Origin: Treponema bryantii NK4A124
GTDB taxonomy: Bacteria > Spirochaetota > Spirochaetia > Treponematales > Treponemataceae
NCBI RefSeq assembly: GCF_000421345.1
Contig: NZ_ATWV01000010.1
Coordinates: forward strand, 62,001 to 126,000
Length of the DNA stretch: 64,000 bases
Reading direction: 5' to 3'
Part shown: in pieces, positions 8,157-15,338 of the stretch
Position numbering within the stretch: the stretch's first letter is position 1
Layout of the letters: every line of letters starts with the position of its first letter
Made by a program: the position numbers and the translations under genes
The notes under the pieces: generated by a model
The model's input: only the letters and a program-made list of their open reading frames with translations
Told to the model about the DNA's origin: nothing
Database searches by the model: none

Positions 8157-10469
8157 ATGCCTAAGATCGAATGTAACGAAAAACTGTTTTTTGATGCTAT
8201 CGGAAAAAAATACACTTATGATGCTCTGGAAGATGTACTTCCTTGCGCTAAGGCTGAACTGGACGAAAAGCCTGATATGAGCCAGCCTGAAAATGAGCGC
8301 GTTGTAAAAATTGAATTGAATGATACTAACCGCCCTGACCTCTGGTCTACAAACGGTGTTGCTCGTCAGATTAAGCTGCACGAAGGCGGAAAAACTGTTG
8401 ACTATATGAAGCTGATGTCTAACCACGGCAACAACGACTACGGTGACCGCATTGTTGAGGTTGACCCTGAGCTTAAGGATATCCGTCCTTACATGGTTGC
8501 TTTTATGATTACCGGTAAGGCAATTGATGATCCTATGCTTAAGGACATTATCCAGACTCAGGAAAAGCTGGCATGGAACTTTGGCCGCAAGCGTAAGTCT
8601 ATTTCTATGGGCGTTTACCGCGTTGACCAGATTAAGTTCCCTGTTCGCTACCACGCTGTTGACCCGGACAAGACTAGTTTCGTTCCACTCCAGTGCGACG
8701 CTCCTATGACTTGCCGCCAGATTCTTACTGACCATCCAAAGGGAAAAGATTTCGGCTGGATTCTCGCTGATATGAAAAAGTTCCCTCTTTTGAGTGATGC
8801 TAAAAACGAAGTGCTTTCTATGGCACCGATTATCAATTCAGCTACCCTCGGTGCAGTTCAGGTTGGTGATAAAGACCTGATGGTTGAGCTCACTGGTGAT
8901 AATATTGAAAACTTGATTTTGTCAGCTAACATTGTTGCATGTGATTTTGCTGATCAGGGTTATGAAATCAAGCCTATTCTTGTAAAGCATCCTTATGATA
9001 CAGGCCTTGGAAAGGACATTATGGTTCCTTACTACTTCCAGCCAACTACAAAGACAACTCTCGGTGCAATCAACAAGCTTCTTGGAAGCGACTTTGATAT
9101 GAACAAGGTTGTTGATGCTCTTACACGCATGGGAAGCACAGTTGAAGTTAAGGGTGAGGAAATTACTCTCTCGCCAGCTCCTTACCGAAACGACTTCCTC
9201 CACGAAGTTGATATTATTGAAGATGTTATGATTGGCTGTAACGTAGCCGCATTTGAGCCACGTACTCCACAGGACTTCACAGTTGGACGCCTTCTTCCAC
9301 TTACAGAGTTCAGCCGCAAGGCAAAGACTTTGATGGTTGGTCTTGGTTATCAGGAAATGATTTTCAACTATGTAGGTAGCAAGAAAGACTACATCGACAA
9401 TATGCTGATTGACGGTTCAAAGGTTATTGAAATTGCAAACCCAATGAGCGAAAACTATCAGTTTATCCGCCCTGAGATTTTGTCTAGCCTTTGCCGTGCC
9501 GAGGCCGGTTCAGCCAACGCTATGTATCCTCACAAGATTTTTGAAATTGGTAAGGTTGCATATCTTAAGGAAGATGAAAACACCGGAACTATTACACGCC
9601 AGCACCTTGGCTTCTTAACTGCAAGTGCTAACGCTAACTTCAATACTTTGGCCAGCGAAGTTTCTTCACTTGTTTACTTCCTCGACCACGAATACAAAGT
9701 TGTTGAAAGCGAAGACCCACGCTTTATTCCTGGCCGCCAGGCTCAGCTGATTGTTGATGGACAGCCAGCCGGTGTATTTGGTGAAGTTCATCCACAGGTT
9801 CTCGAAAACTGGGGAATTACAGTTCCTTGTGTAGCAGGCGAACTCGATTTGGAAACCTTGATGGCTACTGCAGATACAAAGACTGATGCTGAAAAGGCAA
9901 AAAATAAGAAGGTGGTTGAGCCTGTCGAAACCACCGCTGGCAACAATCAGAAATCCGAAGCAGAAACAAACCCTGTAAAATACTTCAACGAGCACATTGA
10001 GCTCCGCGTTGCAAAAATCACAAAGGTAGAAACAAACCCACAGGGCGACAAGCTCTATATCGAAACTTTGGATGACGGCACTGGCACAGAACGCATTATT
10101 CAGAGCGGCCTCCGCCCATACCTCACAGAAGAAGAACTTCTCGGCCAGCACGTAATCATCGCTGCTAACCTCGCTCCACGTAAGATGAAGGGCGTAGAAA
10201 GCTGCGGAATGCTCCTAGCCTGCGACTACACAGAAGACGGCAAAGAAAAGGTTGAACTCCTCACTGCTCCATGGGCGCAACCTGGAACCATCATCCAGAT
10301 TGAAGGTGCCGAATACACCGGCGAAAAGCCAGCCAAAATCGACATCGACCACTTCTGCAAAATTGAATATCGCGTAAGTGGCAAATGTTTCACAATCGCA
10401 GGCCAGAAGGCCCTCGCCGCAGGAAAACCTGTTACAACAAACAAAGCCGACAACTGCGAAGTTTGCTAA
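8157..10469 (+). CDS. pheT: Phenylalanine--tRNA ligase beta subunit, archaeal type with C-terminal tRNA-binding (EMAPII-like) domain
   Basis: A 770-residue beta chain of PheRS, which charges tRNA-Phe with the alpha chain (pheS is not in the window). Residues 1-585 resemble the archaeal/eukaryotic beta chain found in spirochaetes (B3/B4, B5 and FDX-like regions: ELNDTNRPDLWS, APYRNDFLHEVDIIEDVMIGC, VFGEVHPQVLENWGI). Residues about 608-770 are an OB-fold tRNA-binding domain (ELRVAKITKVETNPQGDKLY...LAPRKMKGVESCGMLL). The linker includes KKVVEPVETT, encoded by a dispersed palindromic repeat. GAGG before the ATG at 8157 is preferred over a GTG at 8124. A strong terminator follows at 10561. Confidence 0.93.
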   Translation: MPKIECNEKLFFDAIGKKYTYDALEDVLPCAKAELDEKPDMSQPENERVVKIELNDTNRPDLWSTNGVARQIKLHEGGKTVDYMKLMSNHGNNDYGDRIVEVDPELKDIRPYMVAFMITGKAIDDPMLKDIIQTQEKLAWNFGRKRKSISMGVYRVDQIKFPVRYHAVDPDKTSFVPLQCDAPMTCRQILTDHPKGKDFGWILADMKKFPLLSDAKNEVLSMAPIINSATLGAVQVGDKDLMVELTGDNIENLILSANIVACDFADQGYEIKPILVKHPYDTGLGKDIMVPYYFQPTTKTTLGAINKLLGSDFDMNKVVDALTRMGSTVEVKGEEITLSPAPYRNDFLHEVDIIEDVMIGCNVAAFEPRTPQDFTVGRLLPLTEFSRKAKTLMVGLGYQEMIFNYVGSKKDYIDNMLIDGSKVIEIANPMSENYQFIRPEILSSLCRAEAGSANAMYPHKIFEIGKVAYLKEDENTGTITRQHLGFLTASANANFNTLASEVSSLVYFLDHEYKVVESEDPRFIPGRQAQLIVDGQPAGVFGEVHPQVLENWGITVPCVAGELDLETLMATADTKTDAEKAKNKKVVEPVETTAGNNQKSEAETNPVKYFNEHIELRVAKITKVETNPQGDKLYIETLDDGTGTERIIQSGLRPYLTEEELLGQHVIIAANLAPRKMKGVESCGMLLACDYTEDGKEKVELLTAPWAQPGTIIQIEGAEYTGEKPAKIDIDHFCKIEYRVSGKCFTIAGQKALAAGKPVTTNKADNCEVC
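9911..9935. repeat. Class A palindromic element in the pheT inter-domain linker
   Basis: GGTGGTTGAG, a short centre, then TCGAAACCACC, with arms GGTGGTT/AACCACC. It is in frame and adds KVVEPVETT at residues about 585-593, exactly between the synthetase body and the tRNA-binding domain. Four related copies occur in the window: 10502, 24367, 44601 and 46550. Confidence 0.8.
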
Positions 10470-10474
10470 AAATA

Positions 10475-10499
10475 GATCCTGAAACAAGTTCAGGATGAC
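10475..10499. repeat. Class C palindromic element (CCTGAAACAAGTTCAGG type)
   Basis: An inverted repeat with arms CCTGAA/TTCAGG flanked by GAT and ATGAC. Relatives lie at 26744, 52921, 52962 and 57856. It sits between the pheT stop and a class A element. Confidence 0.7.
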
Positions 10500-10501
10500 G
10501 A

Positions 10502-10549
10502 GGTGGTTGAGTGACCGCGCGCGAACGCACCGGTTGTATCGAAACCACT
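10502..10549. repeat. Class A palindromic element downstream of pheT
   Basis: GGTGGTTGAG at 10502-10511 and TCGAAACCACTT ending at 10550 form the outer arms. The interior holds a GC-rich tract (GACCGCGCGCGAACGC). It is adjacent to a class C element, so two families are nested in one 75-bp gap. Confidence 0.7.
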
Positions 10550-10560
10550 TGTTAAATAGA

Positions 10561-10595
10561 AGACCGCCCGAAAATTTCTCGGACGGTCTTTTCTT
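10561..10595 (+). terminator. Rho-independent terminator of pheT
   Basis: The stem is AGACCG-C-CCGA (10561-10571) paired with TCGG-A-CGGTCT (10579-10589), with one C/A mismatch and the loop AAATTTC, followed by TTTCTTTT. It lies about 90 bp after the pheT stop, beyond the two repeat elements. Confidence 0.82.
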
Positions 10596-11069
10596 TTACA
10601 TAAACCTCTGCAAAACAGCAGAATGTTCTATTTTTTCTTTTTGGAGAGCTCCTATTTTGTATTTATTGATTTCATACATTTTATAAAAACAGGCCGGATC
10701 ATCAGAAAGAAGCAGCAGCATCCTGTTCGAAGAACTAGGTTTTTCCCCCTGTTCATATTTGTTAATTGTCAATTCACCCATTCCAAGAATTATTGCAAAA
10801 GCTTTCTGGCTGGCATTGTATTTTTCGCGGATGGAAATTATCTTTTCGGGAGTCAGCTCGTCAGACTGTTTTTCTGCAGCCGACTTCCCGAGTTTTAAGG
10901 ATTCTTCTAGTTGTTCCATCGTCTGAAATTCGCATCCACACACAGAGCATTTATACATAGGTGCGAGGAAAGAAACATTTTTTCCATTAATAACAACGTT
11001 TGTTTCCTTTTTGATTTCAGAAACTTCAACAACCTTTTCACAATCCGGACAAGATAATTTACTAATCAT
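10596..11069 (-). CDS. MqsA-like antitoxin (zinc finger plus HTH)
   Basis: A 157-residue protein. The N-terminal zinc-binding region has CPDC at residues 6-9 and CSVCGCEF near 41-48. The C-terminal half carries a helix-turn-helix (TPEKIISIREKYNASQKAFAIILGMGELTINKYEQGEKP), the YgiT/MqsA arrangement. Its ATG overlaps the end of the toxin gene by 8 bp, and an AGGAGG site lies just before it. MqsA-type antitoxins bind and neutralise the toxin and repress the operon through the HTH. The toxin-first gene order also matches mqsRA. Confidence 0.78.
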   Translation of the reverse strand: MISKLSCPDCEKVVEVSEIKKETNVVINGKNVSFLAPMYKCSVCGCEFQTMEQLEESLKLGKSAAEKQSDELTPEKIISIREKYNASQKAFAIILGMGELTINKYEQGEKPSSSNRMLLLLSDDPACFYKMYEINKYKIGALQKEKIEHSAVLQRFM

Positions 11070-11403
11070 ATTGACCCTCCTTATGGAACGACATTACTAC
11101 TCCTGCATCACCTGCGGCATCACACCAAATTTTCAACTTGATGTACAACTTCGTGTTTTTGTATGGCTTGAAGAACACCATTACATCACCGGCACTTCCA
11201 TTATCATCTTCCGTAGGCCCGCTGTAGAAATCTTCAGGCGTCAGATTTTTTACATAGTCCATAACATCTTTTACGCTCAAACCTTCATCAAACAAAAACT
11301 GCATAGTCTTCTGCCTGTTTCGAGGTTTGAAATATAATTTGTTCTTATCAATCAGTTTCTTTAACCTCATAATAAAAACAGATGCCGCCAAACTATTGTT
11401 CAT
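11062..11403 (-). CDS. MqsR-like ribonuclease toxin
   Basis: A 113-residue protein of the MqsR family, whose members are ribosome-independent mRNA interferases. Diagnostic features are LTPEDFYSGPTEDD in the middle, VMVFFKPYKNTKLYIKLKI as a central strand pair and a closing VVMSFHKEGQ (compare VSFKEK at the end of E. coli MqsR). The start is uncertain: the ATG at 11403 or the internal one 11 codons later (MRLKKLIDK). It is first in an operon with the antitoxin. Confidence 0.75.
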   Translation of the reverse strand: MNNSLAASVFIMRLKKLIDKNKLYFKPRNRQKTMQFLFDEGLSVKDVMDYVKNLTPEDFYSGPTEDDNGSAGDVMVFFKPYKNTKLYIKLKIWCDAAGDAGVVMSFHKEGQYD

Positions 11404-11502
11404 TACCCAACAATCCTTTTATACCACAACTTTTCAATACCAATATAAAACAAAAGAATAAATGTGTCAATTAAAAATTCAATTATTGATTTTAATATGT
11501 GA

Positions 11503-11823
11503 TTACTGCCTTTCCCAATCCTGTAAAGTGTCGTGAACAAGCGTTTCAACAGTTTTTACAACTGCGTGTTTTAATTCAGAAATAGTTTCGGACTGCATTG
11601 CAAGCGTCTGAGGAACGAACAAACGGTACATTTCAACTTCAAGTACATTTGCCAGCTTTGCCAAGGTTTTGTCGCTCGGCCAGAGCCTTAAACCTTCTAT
11701 TGAATTTACAGTCTGCTCCGAAATTTCAGCTTTTTCCGCCAGTTCGAACTGCGACCAGCCCTTTATCTTTCGGTATTTTTTGAGGTTCAAACTCAAACAT
11801 TCTCTTAATTCTTGTGATTCCAT
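11503..11823 (-). CDS. Small XRE-family transcriptional regulator
   Basis: A 106-residue protein that is mostly a Cro/CI helix-turn-helix (LNLKKYRKIKGWSQFELAEKAEISEQTVNSIE, residues 12-43), followed by a helical tail. There is no ribosome-binding site; TTATAC lies seven bases before the ATG, suggesting leaderless expression. It stands alone between the toxin-antitoxin pair and the divergent secreted-protein genes, which it may control (inference from position). Confidence 0.8.
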   Translation of the reverse strand: MESQELRECLSLNLKKYRKIKGWSQFELAEKAEISEQTVNSIEGLRLWPSDKTLAKLANVLEVEMYRLFVPQTLAMQSETISELKHAVVKTVETLVHDTLQDWERQ

Positions 11824-11898
11824 CTTGTAAGTATAAGTTTGTACCTTACCGCATTATTTTGAAACTTATCGAGAATACAAATATATATTAACTACACA

Positions 11899-11927
11899 TT
11901 GACAATAGGTTATCTGCGTATTAAAAT
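11899..11927 (+). promoter_or_regulatory. Strong promoter for the accessory secreted-protein run
   Basis: A perfect TTGACA at 11899-11904, a 17-bp spacer and TAAAAT at 11922-11927. It lies about 64 bp before the first gene of the plus-strand run at 11991 and points into it. Confidence 0.7.
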
Positions 11928-11990
11928 TAAGTGCGTATTGATAATTTTGTAGTAAAAGTAGGTATGGGATAACAACTACAGAGGAAGAAA

Positions 11991-12167
11991 ATGAAAGAGT
12001 GTATATATAACAATGACAAAATGGAATATAGAACTGTGCATGAAATTTGTAAAAATGAAGAGATGAAGAAAATAAATCACTCTGAAAATGACATTCCATG
12101 TATGGGTAAGAACTGTGGAATGTTTGAAAGAATCAGCACTAATAATGATTATATAAAATCAAAATAA
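11991..12167 (+). CDS. Small hypothetical protein with cysteines (58 aa)
   Basis: A short frame from the ATG at 11991 to TAA at 12165-12167, beginning MKECIYNNDKMEYRTVHEIC and containing DIPCMGKNCGMFE. It has four cysteines (4, 20, 37 and 42). GAGGAAG lies six bases before the ATG and a consensus promoter lies upstream, so translation is credible. It is not recognised. The cysteine spacing could bind metal, but this is speculation. It may be the first gene of the secreted-protein run (19 bp to the next). Confidence 0.55.
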   Translation: MKECIYNNDKMEYRTVHEICKNEEMKKINHSENDIPCMGKNCGMFERISTNNDYIKSK

Positions 12168-12186
12168 GATTATACTGGAGAGCTTT

Positions 12187-12678
12187 ATGAAAAAGAGAAA
12201 TTTATTGATTATTGTATTAGGTGTAATTACAACCCTAAAACTTTCCGCATATGATTTCGTTTTTGTGAATGGTGGATATATAGGAGATTTAGGTTGGAAA
12301 TATACGAATGGCGCAGTGCTGAATGGAAAGAAGTTTTACCATGTGGCCGATTCCTATAGAGAACAGCAAGGTTTCTTTGATACGATTATTGGAATGAAAG
12401 TTGATTGCTGGCTTTATGACACTTATACATATCATAATGGTGATGGCAGTGAAATTTATAATAAATATATACCTGAGTTTTTTAAGAGTTGCGGATGTTA
12501 TATTGTATGGGAAAAAGAAACTTCCTATGACGTTCTTGATGTTGTAAAAACCCTAATGAAACAACGAAACTGTGATGTTGCAATTTATCTCATGTTAGGT
12601 TGGGGATATGTAGTAAACTATGATAAAAGCAAAAATAGATATTCGCTTGATATGTTTAAACCGTATTCTCTTTACTGA
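12187..12678 (+). CDS. Exported hypothetical protein, paralogue of the gene at 13686
   Basis: A 163-residue protein with a signal peptide (MKKRNLLIIVLGVITTLKLSA) and a TGGAG ribosome-binding site. Its core DCWLYDTYTYHNGDGSEI...VKTLMKQRNCDVAIYLM aligns with HYWLYDSYLYHDGDISEL...VKKLMKDFDSDVSITLV in the protein at 13686. The two are paralogues, sharing a roughly 70-residue domain with a W-L-Y-D-x-Y-x-Y-H-x-G-D signature. No known family was recognised. Location is periplasmic or surface. Confidence 0.65.
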   Translation: MKKRNLLIIVLGVITTLKLSAYDFVFVNGGYIGDLGWKYTNGAVLNGKKFYHVADSYREQQGFFDTIIGMKVDCWLYDTYTYHNGDGSEIYNKYIPEFFKSCGCYIVWEKETSYDVLDVVKTLMKQRNCDVAIYLMLGWGYVVNYDKSKNRYSLDMFKPYSLY

Positions 12679-12768
12679 AAACAATCCATGATAAATAGAT
12701 GTGAAGCCGAATATGGTAATCAAAGTGATAGCAGTAATTTTATGGCGGTGTTTTTTTGAACAGAACTT

Positions 12769-13134
12769 ATGAATAGAAGTAAAATTACATTGGAAATGGC
12801 GGAAGCTTGTTATAAATATGCAAAAGATATTTATCCACACAAAGAAAAAATTAATGAATTAGCAAAACGTATTTCAGAAGAAACTGAAATGAAAAAAGGT
12901 TCTGCTATAGATTATATTAATTGCTTCTTCAATATGATTGTTGGTACGCCCCTTGTTCATGATATGAGCGAAAGGGATATTCGTTGTTATTTTAAAAATA
13001 TTGAAAATGATTATGGCGATGAAATTCTTAGGAAAGCCTTAAAGTCCTTGCAACTATATCTTATTAACGAAAAACAAAATCATCCAGGCTTACAAAAACT
13101 TCTTAACGAATATTATCAAGATTTTGAGATATAA
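12769..13134 (+). CDS. Helical protein resembling the N-terminal head domain of HNH/McrA-like proteins
   Basis: A 121-residue cytoplasmic protein with no signal. The pattern AEACYKYAKDIYPHKEKINELAKRIS...KKGSAIDYINCFFNMIVG...YFKNIENDYGDEILRKALKSLQLYL resembles a small all-helical module found alone or ahead of HNH nuclease domains in gut bacteria. Here no nuclease follows. It lies among exported proteins and is the only non-secreted member of the run. It could be a remnant of a restriction-like gene. Moderate family confidence, function unknown. Confidence 0.5.
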   Translation: MNRSKITLEMAEACYKYAKDIYPHKEKINELAKRISEETEMKKGSAIDYINCFFNMIVGTPLVHDMSERDIRCYFKNIENDYGDEILRKALKSLQLYLINEKQNHPGLQKLLNEYYQDFEI

Positions 13135-13139
13135 TTTTT

Positions 13140-13657
13140 ATGAAAAAAATAATCATAGCGTTTTTAGCTTTGTTAGCAACAACAAATTCCTTTGCTCAAA
13201 ACATTCAGACAAAAACACTTTATCGTACCGGCGTGTACGGTCAGACTTTTGAATTAGTAGAACTCAGCGATGACGATGGTTGCATTCTGTGTCTGATTAT
13301 GTCAGATAATAAAAATACAAATAGAACCGGTGTAACATTTTATGATTCAGATTTACCTACCACATATTACATTTTTTCAAATTTCTTCACAAATCCGAGC
13401 GAGTATTCAAAGGCAATAGAAGCAAGCAAAGCGTTTTTGATAAAAGCATGGTTTTAGTTTACCTTGCCGATATGAAAGATATTTGTGATATAGCTCCATG
13501 CTGTGAACTGGAAAATTACAGTGTTCAGCAGTCTGAAAACGGTTCAAAATATATACATATCGAGTATGACTGCACAGACTTGAATTTGTTGTTTGAAATT
13601 GCAGGAATATATAATGCAAAAGGTCGAGCCTATGCCCTGGAAAAATATGTGAAATAA
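13140..13657 (+). pseudogene. Exported hypothetical protein split by an apparent -1 frameshift
   Basis: The first frame (13140-13457) has a signal peptide (MKKIIIAFLALLATTNSFAQ) and runs 105 residues to a stop. A second frame (13448-13657, ending GRAYALEKYVK) continues without its own signal or ribosome-binding site. The frames join smoothly at the T5 run at 13434-13438: one extra T would read through as SKAFFDKSMVLVYLADMKDI, giving a protein of about 172 residues. It is either a real disruption, a sequencing error or, less likely, programmed slippage. No family was recognised. Confidence 0.55.
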
Positions 13658-13685
13658 TAAATCAAAATTTGTGCAAGAGGTACTT

Positions 13686-14561
13686 ATGAAAAAACAAATC
13701 ATCATTTTATTTTGTTTATCAGTTTTGTCATTCAATGTATTTGCAGGAAAGCCTGTAAGTAAAGAACCGTCACCACTTTCTGTACTTGAATCCGAAGAAG
13801 AAAAAAAATCATGGTGCGAAAGTGAAGGTTATGCTCTTGTTTTAGGAAGAAATCTCCATTACTGGCTTTATGATTCCTATTTATACCATGACGGAGACAT
13901 TTCTGAACTTGTTTTTGAAATTGTTCCAAAATGGTTTCAGAGCATGGATTATTTTGTTGTAGAAGATTATAACGTTACTTCTCCAAATAATAGTTTAGCT
14001 GACTCTGTAAAAAAACTGATGAAAGATTTTGACAGTGATGTGAGCATTACTTTAGTAAAAACAGAAGATGGTAAATCTGATTATATTTGCGTAAACAGCT
14101 ATGATAGTGATTCAAATCTTTATACAACTTATGTTTTTTACGGTACAAAAGCTGACCGGGCAAAAATAGACCCAAAAAAAACAGAGAAATCGCAAGTCTC
14201 AACTAGCAATAATTCTGTTAATAATTACGAAACTTTCATTCAGGAAATAGTAAAAGAGCTCAATAAAAACGGAAAAAGCACAGCAGGCGATAAATTTTAT
14301 GAAAATCTAAAAATTACTAAAAATGCCGGTAAACGAGGCACAAAAACAGAAGATCAGTTTGGAAATCCATTACCAGATACTGCTTATGAATACATAATTT
14401 ACATGCTTAATAAAGAAAGAAGCCAAGGACAAATTAGTAAACATACCATTTCAATGATTGAAAATGAATGTAAGGCACGATACACCGTTCCCCAAAACTA
14501 TAAAATTTCACTTTCTATGTCAAATTCTTCATTAGCAGATGTTATTAATTCTTTACTATAA
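13686..14561 (+). CDS. Exported hypothetical protein, paralogue of the gene at 12187 with an extra C-terminal domain
   Basis: A 291-residue protein. The start at 13686 has AGAGG five bases upstream, followed by a signal peptide ending near FNVFAGKPV. Residues about 30-150 share the WLYDSYLYHDGD domain with the protein at 12187. A low-complexity linker (KKTEKSQVSTSNNSVNN) leads to a new C-terminal region of about 115 residues with YETFIQEIVKELNKNGKST and AYEYIIYMLNKERSQGQI. There is no recognised family, transmembrane anchor or lipobox. Confidence 0.65.
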   Translation: MKKQIIILFCLSVLSFNVFAGKPVSKEPSPLSVLESEEEKKSWCESEGYALVLGRNLHYWLYDSYLYHDGDISELVFEIVPKWFQSMDYFVVEDYNVTSPNNSLADSVKKLMKDFDSDVSITLVKTEDGKSDYICVNSYDSDSNLYTTYVFYGTKADRAKIDPKKTEKSQVSTSNNSVNNYETFIQEIVKELNKNGKSTAGDKFYENLKITKNAGKRGTKTEDQFGNPLPDTAYEYIIYMLNKERSQGQISKHTISMIENECKARYTVPQNYKISLSMSNSSLADVINSLL

Positions 14562-14589
14562 TAAAAGCAAATAACTTAAGAGGCTTAAA

Positions 14590-15177
14590 ATGAAAAAAAA
14601 TTCTTATGCAATTTTAATTCTTTTTATTGCAAATACTTTGTTATTGACCGCCCAATCAAAACAAACTTATTCTAATAAACCTTTATCTATTCTCGGTTTT
14701 GATAAAAACTCTACACGAATGGAAGTCGAACAATCATTAAAAGACTCAAATATTGAATATGAACAATACTTTTCCGATGAAGAAAACTGGATAGCCGATA
14801 CAAGGTTCAATCGATTTGGTGGTGGAGCAACAATAGTCTATGAAGTTGAATGGAACAATATGTTTTTTGACAAAATGAATTTTTTGTATGACTCAAAACA
14901 GAAAATTTCAATAATTGAAATGTATCCAACAATAGATGCCTCATTTGTTGAAGTTAAAAAGTTATTTAACGAAGTTACTGCACAATATCCTAAACGTAAA
15001 ACAGTTTCCTTTCATTTAGGAATGACTGATGACGATAATGATTTAATTTCTATCCTTATTAAGAATGGCGCAAACGAAAATGAATCAGCTGTTCTAACAT
15101 TAACAGAACCTTACGTTTATGAATTTTATTTTAATGGGGGACAACTGAAAGATTATACGGAACTTAGCGAATGGTAA
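14590..15177 (+). CDS. Exported hypothetical protein
   Basis: A 195-residue protein with an AGAGG site and a signal peptide (MKKNSYAILILFIANTLLLTAQS). The mature part opens KPLSILGFDKNSTRMEVEQSLKDS, a pattern that resembles small outer-membrane or lipoprotein domains in which an early segment sets up a helix-strand fold, but no family can be named. It is the last gene of the run. After its stop comes a GC-rich repeat block. Confidence 0.6.
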   Translation: MKKNSYAILILFIANTLLLTAQSKQTYSNKPLSILGFDKNSTRMEVEQSLKDSNIEYEQYFSDEENWIADTRFNRFGGGATIVYEVEWNNMFFDKMNFLYDSKQKISIIEMYPTIDASFVEVKKLFNEVTAQYPKRKTVSFHLGMTDDDNDLISILIKNGANENESAVLTLTEPYVYEFYFNGGQLKDYTELSEW

Positions 15178-15179
15178 AT

Positions 15180-15325
15180 GCGTTAGCGCTGTGAAGGGCG
15201 CCGAAGGCGGCCACCGCAAGCGAACGAATGAAATGAGCGAGTGCGGAGGCTGGAGCGAAAGCGGAACCCGTAACATAGCGACCCGAAATGAACGAACGAA
15301 GTGAGTGAATGAAGGGAAACGCCCA
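15180..15325. repeat. GC-rich noncoding repeat-like block at the edge of the accessory region
   Basis: A sharp rise in GC from the AT-rich genes on its left. The text consists of permuted GAACGAA, TGAAATGAGCGAGTGCGGAG and CGAACGAAGTGAGTGAATG blocks and a GGCGCCGAAGGCGGCC dyad. No reading frame is supported. The wording matches the element inside the Gx-transporter gene (7043-7113). Confidence 0.5.
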
Positions 15326-15338
15326 TATATAAAATATT

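Noticed and set aside
8121-8735. Long open frame (204 codons) on the minus strand opposite pheT
   Set aside because: It lies wholly inside the well-supported pheT coding sequence, has no homology or ribosome-binding site, and reflects codon bias on the opposite strand.
12688-12759. A 23-codon frame between two accessory genes
   Set aside because: No ribosome-binding site, low complexity, too short to support.
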